A DNA stretch of 13,540 nucleotides from Candidatus Aerophobota bacterium (GCA_030672545.1 DAOVGF010000086.1:1-13540), one strand, 5' to 3'; counted from the stretch's first letter, positions 1 to 8,037 are shown. The notes: generated by a model from the letters alone, not told the origin. A program made the numbers and translations.

Positions 1-173
1 AGTCGGTACTGCATGCTTACCCATATTCTTTCCCAGGCATCCGAAATGTCAAAACTGGGTGACAAATAGGCGATCCGATACTTTTTGGCTAAAGCCGCCT
101 GCGTGCCCACCATCCCGCTGACCAGCAGTACCGCCGCCAGCAAAATGAACAGCAACCGCGTTCTTTTCCTCAT
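1..173 (-). CDS. Ribose-type sugar ABC transporter substrate-binding protein, N-terminal part (runs off the window)
   Basis: Only the first 57 codons are in the window. The N-terminus is a Sec signal peptide: basic MRKRTR, a long hydrophobic core and an A-x-A type end (TQAALA), followed by mature KKYRIAYLSPSFDISDAWER. A short beta strand leading into a serine/aspartate loop is how periplasmic-binding-protein type 1 (ribose/galactose-like) domains begin. The role would be to capture a sugar or similar solute outside the membrane for an ABC importer. Two ATGs are in frame, at 179 and 173. A strong AAGGAGGT lies at 188-181, which gives 7 bases of spacing to 173 and only 1 to 179, so 173 is chosen. 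The gene is divergent from the importer at 675 and belongs to a different binding-protein class, so it is probably the first gene of a separate sugar operon. The exact substrate cannot be read. Confidence 0.75.
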   Translation of the reverse strand, partial: MRKRTRLLFILLAAVLLVSGMVGTQAALAKKYRIAYLSPSFDISDAWERIWVSMQYR

Positions 174-255
174 TATCATTACCTCCTTTTTTGTCCTCAA
201 GTAACCTAAGCCCGGGGTCCCGTACTTTCAGGTAAACACCATCACCCCCTCTTTT

Positions 256-459
256 TGATTTGACCCCGTTCTAATATTATGGTAATAGCTTACCGAATCT
301 TGGACTGAAGTTAATATTGGATACCAAAAAATAGTTACCCTTGAACAAAGTAACTATATTGTATTTTATGTCTTTGGTCAAATCACCTATCAAGTGACCT
401 TTGAAAAAGCCAGGGAATCCATTTGGATGAACCATTAAATTGGGGACAGTCACTAATTT
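256..459. repeat. Segment bounded by two RAYT-type end motifs (possible decayed small mobile element)
   Basis: The left boundary (256-275) reads in reverse as an ACGGGGTCAAATC-type sequence. The right boundary (437-459) is AAATT, then GGGGACAGTCACTAATTT, so AAATT and AATTT bracket it as an imperfect palindrome. The right motif recurs at 10665-10687. From memory, such GGGGTCA/GGGGACAGTCACT motifs often flank REP-associated Y1 (IS200-like) transposase genes in many phyla; that link was not checked here. The 160 bases between the motifs encode no Y1 transposase signature (no HUH motif). Calling the whole span one element is inference; each end motif alone is better supported. Confidence 0.4.
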
Positions 460-515
460 ATCCAGGAAAAGGTGGAAGTACTCCCCTTGTCTGAGTGCAT
501 ACATTTACCAGAACT

Positions 516-558
516 GGGAGGTTAAAACCTCCCCTACCCGGACTGGCCTGCGCCTACC
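516..558. repeat. REP-like element, copy 1, with abutting perfect palindrome
   Basis: A perfect inverted repeat, GGGAGGTT-AA-AACCTCCC, occupies 516-533. It runs directly into a 28-base block (531-558) that matches 11516-11543 with only two mismatches and shares the core CCCCTACCCGGACTG. At the right end of this copy GCGCCTACC replaces GCGGCTACC, and the left partner GTAGCCGC is replaced by the AACCTCCC arm. It therefore looks like a recombined or alternative form of the element at 11508-11543. Confidence 0.7.
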
Positions 559-603
559 TCTTTGTTCCTGCATTCATTCTGGTGTTTTGGTACAAGTATC
601 GGG

Positions 604-631
604 TTGACGGAGTATGGTAGAATAATATACT
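604..631 (+). promoter_or_regulatory. Sigma70-type promoter for the permease/binding-protein operon
   Basis: TTGACG at 604-609 (5 of 6 to the consensus) is followed 16 bases later by TATACT at 626-631 (5 of 6). Transcription would start near 638 and leave a leader of roughly 37 bases before the TTG start at 675. Confidence 0.55.
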
Positions 632-674
632 AATCAAGATTTCAGAAAAATGGGAAAATTGGTATGCTATATAA

Positions 675-1499
675 TTGAAGCCCAAAATACGACGCAAAAT
701 CATCGTAATAATTACCCTCACGCTTTTGTCGATATTTGCTTTGTTCCCCATCTATTGGATGGTAGCTACATCTTTCACCACCGCGGCCGGAATCTACGCC
801 AGACGAACCTATGTCCCTCTCCACGCTACATTGAATCACTATGCTCGCTTGTTTGAGGAGAGTAATTTCGGAATCTACTATATCAACAGTGCCATATGCA
901 CAGGAGCAACTGTCGCTCTTGCTCTTCCCATAAGTTTTATCGCTGCCTACGCTTTGATTCGATTAAGAATATTCGGCCAAAGGTGGCTCAGCGGGTCGGT
1001 CCTGCTCGGCTACGTAATCCCCCCCTCAATCCTGGTAATCCCATTGTTTGTTGTGCTGGGCACCTTCTCTCTGGTGAACACGAGAACCGGATTAGTGTTG
1101 GCTTACCTCACTCGGGCCACCCCATTCTGCACCTGGTTGCTTATGGGATACCTCCGGGGTATTCCCACTGAAATAGAAGATGCCGGCAAGATAGACGGAT
1201 GTGGCTGTTTGTCGTTATTATTCCGCATTGTACTACCTCTGGCTTTGCCTGGTATTATCACCGCTGGAATCTATACCTTCGTGGTTGCTTGGGGTTTGTT
1301 CTTATATCCGGCTGTTCTTATTACTCATAATTTGAAACAAGTCTTAGCCATCGGTATTTCAACTTTGGTGTGTGGAGATGCTTATCCCTGGGGACAGGTT
1401 ATGGCGGCTGGAACGCTGGCCTGCCTTCTGCCGGTAGTTATCTTCATTATGGTACAAAAATACCTGGTGCAAGGTCTTACCGCAGGGAGCATTAACTAG
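675..1499 (+). CDS. Carbohydrate ABC transporter permease, MalG type
   Basis: This is an inner-membrane permease subunit of a CUT1-family (maltose/glycerol-3-phosphate type) sugar importer. Its 274 residues match the usual MalG length, with about six hydrophobic segments starting at residues 8-30. The cytoplasmic coupling helix that docks on the ATPase is at about 166-192: an EAA-type loop reading E-D-A-G-K-I-D-G, ending in PLALP. The C-terminus QGLTAGSIN is the standard MalG ending. The start is TTG at 675, because a TAA in frame (672-674) sits immediately upstream and the next ATG, at codon 29, would remove the first membrane segment. No good Shine-Dalgarno site precedes it. A four-codon frame (ATG at 664, stop TGA at 676-678) overlaps the TTG by two bases and could couple translation, which is speculative. 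It is the first gene of the operon; the MalF-type gene follows after 38 bases. The substrate is unknown. Confidence 0.9.
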   Translation: MKPKIRRKIIVIITLTLLSIFALFPIYWMVATSFTTAAGIYARRTYVPLHATLNHYARLFEESNFGIYYINSAICTGATVALALPISFIAAYALIRLRIFGQRWLSGSVLLGYVIPPSILVIPLFVVLGTFSLVNTRTGLVLAYLTRATPFCTWLLMGYLRGIPTEIEDAGKIDGCGCLSLLFRIVLPLALPGIITAGIYTFVVAWGLFLYPAVLITHNLKQVLAIGISTLVCGDAYPWGQVMAAGTLACLLPVVIFIMVQKYLVQGLTAGSIN

Positions 1500-1537
1500 C
1501 CGAACCAAGACTGAGGTAGGAGGCAAAAATAGCCCTG

Positions 1538-2407
1538 ATGAAGAGAGAATCCTGGGAAAAGTATCTCTTGGTACTTCCCTTTTTTCTGATTTTTTTTGGG
1601 TTGATCGGTTATCCACTGTATATAGCCTTCAAATTGACTTTTTACCAGAAAACCATAGGATTGCCGGCAGTCTTTATCGGTATGGATAATTACGCCCAAA
1701 TCGTTCAGGACCCAATGTTTCATCGTGCCCTCTGGAACAGCCTGGTATACACCGGAGGTTCCGTCTTGGGAAAACTACTACTGGGCCTGGTCATGGCATT
1801 AGCTCTTAATGAAGCTTTCAGGGGTCGGGCCATTCTTCGGGGGATGCTCATGCTTCCCTGGATTGTCCCCATCTTTGTCTCGGCTTACAACTGGAGATGG
1901 ATATATGACGGGACCCTGGGTATCCTCAATCTATTTCTACTTCAGATAGGGCTAATTCAGGAACCAATAGCTTGGTTGGGCAATTTGCACACGGTAATGC
2001 CCTGCGTGATCATAGCCAACGTGTGGAGGGGTTTTCCCTTTTTCGGCATCAGTCTACTGGCCGGCATGCAAGTTATTCCTCGAGAGCCGTACGAAGCAGC
2101 AGACGTGGACGGAGCATCCAGCGTGCAGCGATTCTTATACATCACCATCCCTAATCTCAAGATCTTGATCCTGGTGGTGGTCATTCTGTCTACTATTTGG
2201 ACCTTCAATGACTTTCCTCTTCTCTGGATCCTCACGGCAGGTGGTCCGGCAGGTGTTACCGAGACTTTGCCTATACTGGGTTATAAGCTGGCTTTTATCT
2301 CCGCACTCATCAGCAAAGCAGTCTCCGTGGCAATGTTTATGCTCCCTTTGCTGGGGATTTTGATTTACATATTGACCAGGCAACTTCGTACCCCGACAGC
2401 CAAGTAA
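1538..2407 (+). CDS. Carbohydrate ABC transporter permease, MalF/UgpA type
   Basis: This is the partner permease of the preceding gene: 289 residues, six hydrophobic segments, and a clear EAA loop at 186-195 (EAADVDGASS) followed by ITIPNL at 202-207. The short form, with a first helix at about residues 9-31 and no extra N-terminal segment, is UgpA-like rather than enterobacterial MalF. MalF/MalG-type pairs form the heterodimeric channel. The nearest AGGAGG is at 1518-1523, 14 bases before the ATG at 1538. That is longer than optimal; an in-frame CTG at 1535 would shorten it to 11, but ATG is preferred. The order G-F-binding protein is the reverse of the common binding protein-F-G order. No ATPase gene is present, so a shared MsmK/MalK-like ATPase encoded elsewhere is probably used (inference). 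Confidence 0.92.
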   Translation: MKRESWEKYLLVLPFFLIFFGLIGYPLYIAFKLTFYQKTIGLPAVFIGMDNYAQIVQDPMFHRALWNSLVYTGGSVLGKLLLGLVMALALNEAFRGRAILRGMLMLPWIVPIFVSAYNWRWIYDGTLGILNLFLLQIGLIQEPIAWLGNLHTVMPCVIIANVWRGFPFFGISLLAGMQVIPREPYEAADVDGASSVQRFLYITIPNLKILILVVVILSTIWTFNDFPLLWILTAGGPAGVTETLPILGYKLAFISALISKAVSVAMFMLPLLGILIYILTRQLRTPTAK

Positions 2408-2506
2408 GTACCTGCCCAGCCAGGTGGGACTACAAATGTGGTGGCGGATACGGCCGGAGAAAAATGGGAAAGTAAAGAAAACTAAATTAGGAATAGGAGA
2501 AAAGAG

Positions 2507-3784
2507 ATGAAGATAGCGAAGACAGTGATTGTTGCTTTATTGGTGGGTTGGCAATGTAGTCTCAGCCTTAGCGTGATGGCCGGTGGTCCCAAGCTGACCG
2601 CCTATTGGCAGAGGTGGCATGCCAAGTATTACAACGAAGGTATTAATCAGGCCGGTCGGGAGTTTGAAAAAAGAACTGGCTGCAAAGTAGAAATCGTCTG
2701 GGCGGGAGGTGAGGACCTGAGACTGAAATACAACATGGCCATAGAAACAAACACTCTCCCCGACTTAGGAGAGGGAATGGCTTTTTACCCAAAAATGTTC
2801 CAGCGCTTGGGAATTCTTGAGCAGACCTCTGACCTGGTGGAAAACTTAGTAGAGCAATACGGAGATTTTTACGGAGAAATCATCCCTTACAGCAAATTTG
2901 GGGAGGCATTTTACGCCATACCTTTCTTCACTATCGTAGAGGCTTTGCATGTCCGAACTGACCGCTTGGCCCAGGTCGGCCTCAGTCTACCCGAAACCTG
3001 GGAAGACGTTCTGACTGCTGCCAAGAAAACGACCAACCCCAAAAAGCACATATATGGGTTCGGGGAGGGACCAAGTAGGTCCAACATCGACCATGCCAAA
3101 TGGATGAGAGCCATGCTTTGGTCATACGGAGCCAGTGTCTTCGGAAAAAATGGCACCACCATCACTCTCCAGTCCCCTCAAACTACTCAGGTCTTGCAAT
3201 GGATAAAAGAGGGATGGGAGGCAAAAATCTTCCCTCCCGATGCCTTGCAATGGGGCGGCGGGGACAACAATAAATCCTGGCTCTCCGGTCAGGCAACTAT
3301 GATATGGAATGCCGCCTCTACCTTATCCGATACCCGGGAAGAGATACCCGAACTTCTGGACAAATGCACCATGGTAAAAGCCCCGGCCGGACCAGCCGGA
3401 AGAAAAGCCTTCGCCAGTGGACATTTCATTATGATCTTCAAAGATAGTGCCTATCCTGATCTGGCCCGGGAGTTCGTAAGATTCCTCTTTGAAAAAGAAA
3501 GATACTCAAAGTTGACCATACCTTACTTAGTACCGGTATTTGAGGTCTTTACCCGGGAACCCGGATGGGAGGACCCACTTGATCGAGTCTTCTTGGAAAA
3601 CACCAGTTGCATCAAGACGGTGGGATATCCGGGACCAGTCACGGTGATGGCTTGTGAGGTAATGAACAGAATGATTCTGGCCGATATGGTTTCCAGTATG
3701 ATACTTTATGATCTGACTCCTGAAGAGGTAATCAGTAAGTTTATCCCCCAGATTGAAGCCATTGTCAAACGATGGCAAAATTAG
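2507..3784 (+). CDS. Extracellular solute-binding protein, family 1 (CUT1 sugar importer)
   Basis: This is the soluble capture protein for the two permeases upstream. It has 425 residues, typical of family 1 (MalE/UgpB-like). Residues 1-25 are a signal peptide (MKIAK, hydrophobic core) with a plausible signal peptidase I site after SVMA. Cys17 lies inside the hydrophobic stretch but has no proper lipobox, so a lipoprotein is unlikely. The mature start has the family pattern of a short strand, an amphipathic helix with FEKRTGCKVEI, then LKYNMAIETNTLPDL and the hinge strand. Many tryptophans and tyrosines (YWQRWHAKYY, WIKEGWEA, NNKSWLSGQATMIWN) suit stacking against a sugar. The ATG at 2507 has AGGAGA 6 bases upstream. 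A 99-base gap separates it from the MalF-type gene. It ends 27 bases from the convergent ligase gene. The sugar cannot be deduced. Confidence 0.92.
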   Translation: MKIAKTVIVALLVGWQCSLSLSVMAGGPKLTAYWQRWHAKYYNEGINQAGREFEKRTGCKVEIVWAGGEDLRLKYNMAIETNTLPDLGEGMAFYPKMFQRLGILEQTSDLVENLVEQYGDFYGEIIPYSKFGEAFYAIPFFTIVEALHVRTDRLAQVGLSLPETWEDVLTAAKKTTNPKKHIYGFGEGPSRSNIDHAKWMRAMLWSYGASVFGKNGTTITLQSPQTTQVLQWIKEGWEAKIFPPDALQWGGGDNNKSWLSGQATMIWNAASTLSDTREEIPELLDKCTMVKAPAGPAGRKAFASGHFIMIFKDSAYPDLAREFVRFLFEKERYSKLTIPYLVPVFEVFTREPGWEDPLDRVFLENTSCIKTVGYPGPVTVMACEVMNRMILADMVSSMILYDLTPEEVISKFIPQIEAIVKRWQN

Positions 3785-3811
3785 ACCGGTTAGAGACGGG
3801 ACATCTGAAAC

Positions 3812-5386
3812 TCAGGTTTTCTTGACCCGCAAGGGAACTACCTTGCCGCTTTTACCAGGAAGGGGACTGATTCGCTTTACCTGAATGGTTTCAGCCTGAC
3901 GCCAGACTTCACGAGTGACCGTGACTCTTCTTATCTCTCTAAAAAAGGCTTCTTTCACCGCCTCTTCGTTTACGGAACCCAGGCGAGGATCAATTAGGAT
4001 TGATACCCGGTTGATACCATCTTTTCCTTCCTCCTCCAGGATCTGGTAGCTGGTGAGATCTCCCCCGAATCGCTGGGGGAGAATCTCCTCCACCATCCTG
4101 AGTACGTCGGTTCCCATTAAGGTCATTCCCTCACTGGTGAACTTGGAGAAACTTCGGATGTGATGAAGGTGAGTAGTGAAACCCAGATCACCGAAAAGAC
4201 AACCACAGTCACCTTCCTCTACTATTCCATAGTCGTCCATTTCGCAATTGAGCAGGATCTTGGGCGAGGCTGGGGTAAAGGAAGTGAAGAAAAAGGAGTT
4301 GACCACCAGCCCACTCATCTCTACTCGGCGTGGATACTGAATCAGAGCCAGGTGATCCTTTAATAAGTGAACATCATCTATAGCCAAAGGATTGGCACAA
4401 CCACAGGCAGCGTTGCCCAACTCTGTGGACCCATAGCCAGGAACGGCTTTAGCCCCAGCCGATGTAATATTCCTCACTTTTGCTTCTGTCACCGGTTCGC
4501 CGCCCACAAAAAAGGTAGCACCCTTAAGATTGATTCCCTCTTTCTTGGCCGCCAGGCAAATTCTTACTGCTGAAGTAGCGAAGGTATTCAAAAAGCAGCG
4601 GGAGTGGGTCTTGATCGTTTGACTGATCCAGCGGGCGATGACCAAGGCTCTGCCCAAATCAACCAAGTCCGGAGCGGGTAACCGCACTCCCCGGAGTCTG
4701 CCCATACGGATAATGTAGTTGGTCAGCAGGCGGTTTCTCCGCGTTACTCGAATGCTTCGCTTATCCACGGGGGAGAACCACTTTAGGGGAACCTCACCCA
4801 TCTTGACGTATCGCAAAAGCTGACTTATTCCCCCACAAGCAGGCAGAACCGGAAACCAGATAGCCCCAGGGACATCTAACAAACCATGAGCAGCCAATTT
4901 AAGAGCAAAACAAAGGGCCCCTTCCCGCAAGAACTCCAAATCAATAGCGGTCCTGGTTCCCGCTCCGGTAGAACCACTACTGGTAGTCTCATAATAGCGG
5001 GAGAGATAAGGATTATCAAAGTCAGCTTCCTCAAAGTGGAAGACCTTACCGGAGCGAACAGTAGGCTTTCTGGCTTTAAATTCCTCAAACGAGATATAGA
5101 CTCCTTCTTCTTTTAGTTCTCTTAAGGTAGGCTCAAGGCCTTTTTTCTTTACCATCTTCTCTATATCAGCAAATTCACCTTGAGCTAAATTAAGTAACTT
5201 CAGATAAGGACTTTTCTTATATTGGTAGATACCTTTTTTTATTAGGGATAAGAATAACTCCTCTCGATGAGCCATCCTCCAGGTAACTATTTTCTTAGCT
5301 TCCTCTAAGGAGATGGTATCTTTAAAGAAACCTTTTAAGCCGGTAGTAAAGTGCCAGTATTGTTTGGCTTTGGAAATAAGATGCAT
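3812..5386 (-). CDS. Phenylacetate-CoA-ligase-like (PaaK family) adenylate-forming enzyme
   Basis: Members of this superfamily activate a carboxylic acid with ATP as acyl-AMP and usually pass it to CoA. The 524 residues contain the phosphate-binding loop TSSGSTGAGT (135-144), a VGGEP strand (294-298), the YGSTE motif (318-322), a GDLG hinge region (399-402) with Arg411 nearby, and a C-terminal GKSGKV (511-516) whose Lys515 fits the catalytic lysine. All core motifs are present, so it should be active. It is longer than typical PaaK (about 430), mainly through an N-terminal helical extension of about 115 residues. Two Cys-x-Cys pairs (Cys328/Cys330 and Cys394/Cys396) bracket the hinge side and might bind metal. 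The start has only a weak ribosome binding site and sits 30 bases beyond a REP-like block at 5417-5450. It is probably the last gene of the tatD-muiA run. The acid substrate is unknown; LuxE-like acyl transfer is an alternative. Confidence 0.85.
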   Translation of the reverse strand: MHLISKAKQYWHFTTGLKGFFKDTISLEEAKKIVTWRMAHREELFLSLIKKGIYQYKKSPYLKLLNLAQGEFADIEKMVKKKGLEPTLRELKEEGVYISFEEFKARKPTVRSGKVFHFEEADFDNPYLSRYYETTSSGSTGAGTRTAIDLEFLREGALCFALKLAAHGLLDVPGAIWFPVLPACGGISQLLRYVKMGEVPLKWFSPVDKRSIRVTRRNRLLTNYIIRMGRLRGVRLPAPDLVDLGRALVIARWISQTIKTHSRCFLNTFATSAVRICLAAKKEGINLKGATFFVGGEPVTEAKVRNITSAGAKAVPGYGSTELGNAACGCANPLAIDDVHLLKDHLALIQYPRRVEMSGLVVNSFFFTSFTPASPKILLNCEMDDYGIVEEGDCGCLFGDLGFTTHLHHIRSFSKFTSEGMTLMGTDVLRMVEEILPQRFGGDLTSYQILEEEGKDGINRVSILIDPRLGSVNEEAVKEAFFREIRRVTVTREVWRQAETIQVKRISPLPGKSGKVVPLRVKKT

Positions 5387-5416
5387 AGGAAACTTACCTG
5401 TTAGTAGAAGAAAAAG

Positions 5417-5450
5417 ATAATAACTTAGATTTCCTAAAGGTAGCCGCAGG
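5417..5450. repeat. REP-like element, copy 2 (half element)
   Basis: Positions 5417-5447 match 11486-11516 over 31 bases with one mismatch; the core is TTTCCTAAAGGTAGCCGC. Only the GTAGCCGC arm is present; its GCGGCTAC partner is missing. It lies between the MuiA-type gene and the ligase gene. Read on the - strand, it ends in TTATTAT, 30 bases before the ligase start codon. Confidence 0.75.
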
Positions 5451-5457
5451 TTTGCTT

Positions 5458-7200
5458 CTACTGTGATTCAAACAGACCCTTGATGGTCAGTTGTTTGTCG
5501 TGAGCCATCCGGAATCGGTAGACTACCACTACGGCTTTTTCACTGATAGCTTGGGCCGGGATCTCCAAATCCCACCGCAAGAGACCCTTGGGCAATTTCG
5601 TTCTTCGATATTCCGAATCCGGGCTGACTTCCGGTTTAGCCTCCAGTAGCTTCACTTGAACCGACCCGTCGGGACTGTAAGGCATACGATCCTCCAACTT
5701 GAGCCGGATAGCTTTTTTCCCGTAGTTAGATACCGTCAATTTGTATTCAAATTCGGAGACCTGATTGCCTCCCTCTATGTGTTCAGTCTTACTTATCAGT
5801 TCTTTGACTACTTGCACCTGGGGATCAACCCCGAATCCGGCCTTGAATTCCTCGCCACTGGCTATCAGCTTGATTCTTCCCCGTCCTACGAACTCACCGT
5901 TAAGGTAAGCATTATAGGAACCCGGCAGGAAGAGATAAGGAGTGGTATTTTTGGCCGAAGTCTCTTCATAGACAAAATCAGTGAGCACCGGAGCGGCGCG
6001 ATGGGTGAAGTGAGCAGGTAAACGCACCGCGGCAATCTGTAGAATCTGCTCATCTGTCCGACTGGCAAGACTAACTGAGTGAGGTAACTGGTAGATAACG
6101 CTTACTCCTTCCAGACGCATAATTTTCTTCTTTCCGGCCCTTAACACGTTGGTTTTCTGGGTCAGTTCCAATACCTGTTCCTCACCGGCGAAAACGTTCA
6201 ATATACTGGAAAGCTCGGGTGAGGGAGCAACCTCTTTTTGCGCCGCCGAACGTCGCTTCTCAAACCTTCCCAGAGTATCTTCCAGCTCGGCCACTTTCAA
6301 TACTCTTTTAGCTCCCAGGGCTATCTCCAGGGGTTCAATGATCGGGGGTTCAGCGGTGAGAGTGGGTTGAGCTGTGGAAAGTGTCAACTGTACCGCCCTC
6401 CAGTCTTCCCCACTCGTCTGCCTGACAATGGCATTGTACTCTATACTTATTGAGTGGCGCTCCTCGTATGAGCGCAGATTGTACTGAGGATACCAACTTA
6501 CCCCACTTACCAAATAACGTAAGCTAATAATTAATGGTTCATCTGTATCCTTGGTCAGATACACCAAGGCTTCTCTCTGCATTTGACTGTAGCCGGCGGC
6601 CAGTTCGGCCCGCTTACGTTTCAGAAGATCAATTTGTTTTGAAGTCTCTTCTTTCTCCTCTTGTAGTTTCAAATTCTCTTGCAAAAACTGCTCATGTTTG
6701 CCCAGACCATATTCGGTGAGTTGTCTCAGTTCTTCAAAATTCAAGACTCCTTTCTGAAGTTCCATCTCGGTCATACTGGCCGTAAATTGCTCCAATTTGC
6801 TGATGATTTTTTCCTTGACTTGAAGCAATTGCTGGTAAGCGTCAAGTTTCTTTAATCGCTGCTCCAGCTCGGTAATCTTCTCGTCTATAGCCTGAACTTC
6901 CGGACGCATCTCTCCTCTAATGGCCCTGGTTCGATAAGTGAGCGAATGAACTTGGCTATTTCCCTTTGATTCAGCCGATAAACTGGCCGGAATGATCTTA
7001 GCTGGTAAATTGGTGACTACAATTTCCAGAGGACCACTCGGTCCCTGAGCTGTTATGGTACGGGTAACCAGAGCCTGATCCCGATAAACGGTTACCTCAG
7101 TCACCTCCCCTCCGGTGACCTGGGTGGCCTGAGCGACACTTGCCGTCAGAACCACCACCCAGACCATGGTCAAACAGATTACCGATATCATCCTATTCAT
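5458..7200 (-). CDS. Mucoidy inhibitor MuiA family protein (DUF4140-coiled coil-DUF4139), exported
   Basis: The 580 residues have the layout of this family. There is a signal peptide (1-25, cleavage after VAQA), an N-terminal beta domain of the DUF4140 type (about 28-95: EVTVYRDQALVTRTI), and a long coiled coil (about 101-204, rich in Leu, Glu, Lys and Gln). A C-terminal DUF4139 beta domain starts near the hallmark VSGVSWYPQYNLRS (231-244) and runs to the end. It should act in the periplasm or at the cell surface. MuiA was linked to exopolysaccharide (mucoid) phenotypes, but the molecular role is not known. ATG at 7200 has AGGAGGT at 7214-7208, an ideal site. It lies 81 bases after tatD and 71 before the ligase on the same strand, so co-transcription is likely. 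No truncation is seen. Confidence 0.88.
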   Translation of the reverse strand: MNRMISVICLTMVWVVVLTASVAQATQVTGGEVTEVTVYRDQALVTRTITAQGPSGPLEIVVTNLPAKIIPASLSAESKGNSQVHSLTYRTRAIRGEMRPEVQAIDEKITELEQRLKKLDAYQQLLQVKEKIISKLEQFTASMTEMELQKGVLNFEELRQLTEYGLGKHEQFLQENLKLQEEKEETSKQIDLLKRKRAELAAGYSQMQREALVYLTKDTDEPLIISLRYLVSGVSWYPQYNLRSYEERHSISIEYNAIVRQTSGEDWRAVQLTLSTAQPTLTAEPPIIEPLEIALGAKRVLKVAELEDTLGRFEKRRSAAQKEVAPSPELSSILNVFAGEEQVLELTQKTNVLRAGKKKIMRLEGVSVIYQLPHSVSLASRTDEQILQIAAVRLPAHFTHRAAPVLTDFVYEETSAKNTTPYLFLPGSYNAYLNGEFVGRGRIKLIASGEEFKAGFGVDPQVQVVKELISKTEHIEGGNQVSEFEYKLTVSNYGKKAIRLKLEDRMPYSPDGSVQVKLLEAKPEVSPDSEYRRTKLPKGLLRWDLEIPAQAISEKAVVVVYRFRMAHDKQLTIKGLFESQ

Positions 7201-7281
7201 AGTGGTTACCTCCTATTTTATTACCGTCTCAAAATTTCAGATGACCCAATCATATAAAAATCTGTTGTTGCCCACCCCTTC

Positions 7282-8037
7282 TCAGTCAATCTGAAAGAGC
7301 TGCCTGGCATTGTCTTGGGTAATTTTCTCTATCTCGGCCAAGGAAACCTGGTGAAGGGAAGCCAACTCCCGGACTATAGATTTCAAAAAGGCAGGCTCAT
7401 TACGCTGACCGCGTCTATCCTGGGGTGCCAGGTAAGGACAGTCCGTTTCTACCAAAAGACGATTTAAAGGAATAAGACTAACGATATAACGTAAATGTGA
7501 AGCCCGAAGGAAAGTGACGGGTCCAGCCAGAGAGATATATAATCCCAGAGCAAGATACTTTTCCAAAAGCTCTTCTCCTCCCGAAAAGCAGTGCATAACA
7601 CCCTGATGAATATCCTCCTCCTGGAGAATCTCCCAGGCCTCTTCTCTGACCTCTCGGCTGTGAATGATCACCGGAACATTTAGTTTTTTGGCTAACCTCA
7701 GTTGCTTTCGGAACACTTCTCTTTGCACCCCCGAAGGGGAATTCATATAATGGTAATCTAAACCTATTTCTCCCACCGCCAGGATTTTCTCCTCCTGGGA
7801 AACAGCGGACAATATTTCTTCGAGCTCATCATAGCGAGAGGCATCGTGAGGATGAACTCCTACTGACCCCCAAAGTCCTTGAAGAGAAGCCAGTTCCTCC
7901 CGAAAAATTCCTAATTCCCCGGGAGTGGAAAGAATGCACATAATTTCGGTGACACCGCTTTTCCGAGCCCGGTCAATCACTTCCATTCTATCTTTATCGA
8001 ACCGAGCGTCGGTTGGGTGGGCGTGACTGTCAAACAT
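7282..8037 (-). CDS. tatD: TatD family metal-dependent deoxyribonuclease
   Basis: This is an amidohydrolase-fold nuclease of the TatD/YcfH/YabD group, cytoplasmic and linked in characterised members to DNA 3' processing and repair. All metal ligands are visible in 251 residues (the normal length): HxH in FDSHAHPTD (His5, His7), Glu90 in VGEIGLDYH, His126 in IIHSRE, His149 in MHCFSGG, and Asp199 in ETDCPYLAP. The C-terminal QRNEPAFL is also typical. The ATG at 8037 has only GGGGGA, 3 bases upstream, as a possible ribosome site. It is the first gene of the - strand run, driven by a promoter at 8101-8073 that is divergent from the methyltransferase promoter. tatD is usually a housekeeping gene beside metG or ksgA; here it sits with a MuiA-type gene instead. 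Which TatD paralogue it is cannot be settled. Confidence 0.95.
   Translation of the reverse strand: MFDSHAHPTDARFDKDRMEVIDRARKSGVTEIMCILSTPGELGIFREELASLQGLWGSVGVHPHDASRYDELEEILSAVSQEEKILAVGEIGLDYHYMNSPSGVQREVFRKQLRLAKKLNVPVIIHSREVREEAWEILQEEDIHQGVMHCFSGGEELLEKYLALGLYISLAGPVTFLRASHLRYIVSLIPLNRLLVETDCPYLAPQDRRGQRNEPAFLKSIVRELASLHQVSLAEIEKITQDNARQLFQID

Larger units (their letters stand above)
174..674. other. 501-base intergenic region with repeats and a promoter
   Basis: No convincing gene lies between the two divergent transport operons. The segment holds the ribosome binding site of the left gene (181-188), a GACCCC-containing motif at 256-275, a GGGGACAGTCACTAATTT motif at 437-459, a perfect palindrome at 516-533, a REP-like block at 531-558, and a TTGACG/TATACT promoter at 604-631 for the right operon. 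The stretch 277-430 is A+T rich and shows no other structure that I can support. A 75-codon open frame on the - strand spans it but has no ribosome binding site and no recognisable domain. Confidence 0.7.

Noticed and set aside
277..504. 75-codon open frame on the - strand in the first intergenic region
   Set aside because: It has no ribosome binding site before its ATG, no recognisable domain, and runs through the repeated GGGGACAGTCACT motif, as a chance frame would.
642..856. Overlapping open frames on both strands around the start of the MalG-type gene
   Set aside because: They are shadows of the MalG-type coding region; their sequences have no family features.
2507..2581. Binding protein as a lipoprotein via Cys17
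   Set aside because: The residues before Cys17 (VGWQ) are not a lipobox, and a normal signal peptidase I site follows at SVMA.
3785..3822. CTGA-AAC-TCAG hairpin followed by GTTTTCTT between convergent genes as a terminator
   Set aside because: The stem is only four base pairs and lies partly inside the ligase coding end; it is too weak to annotate.
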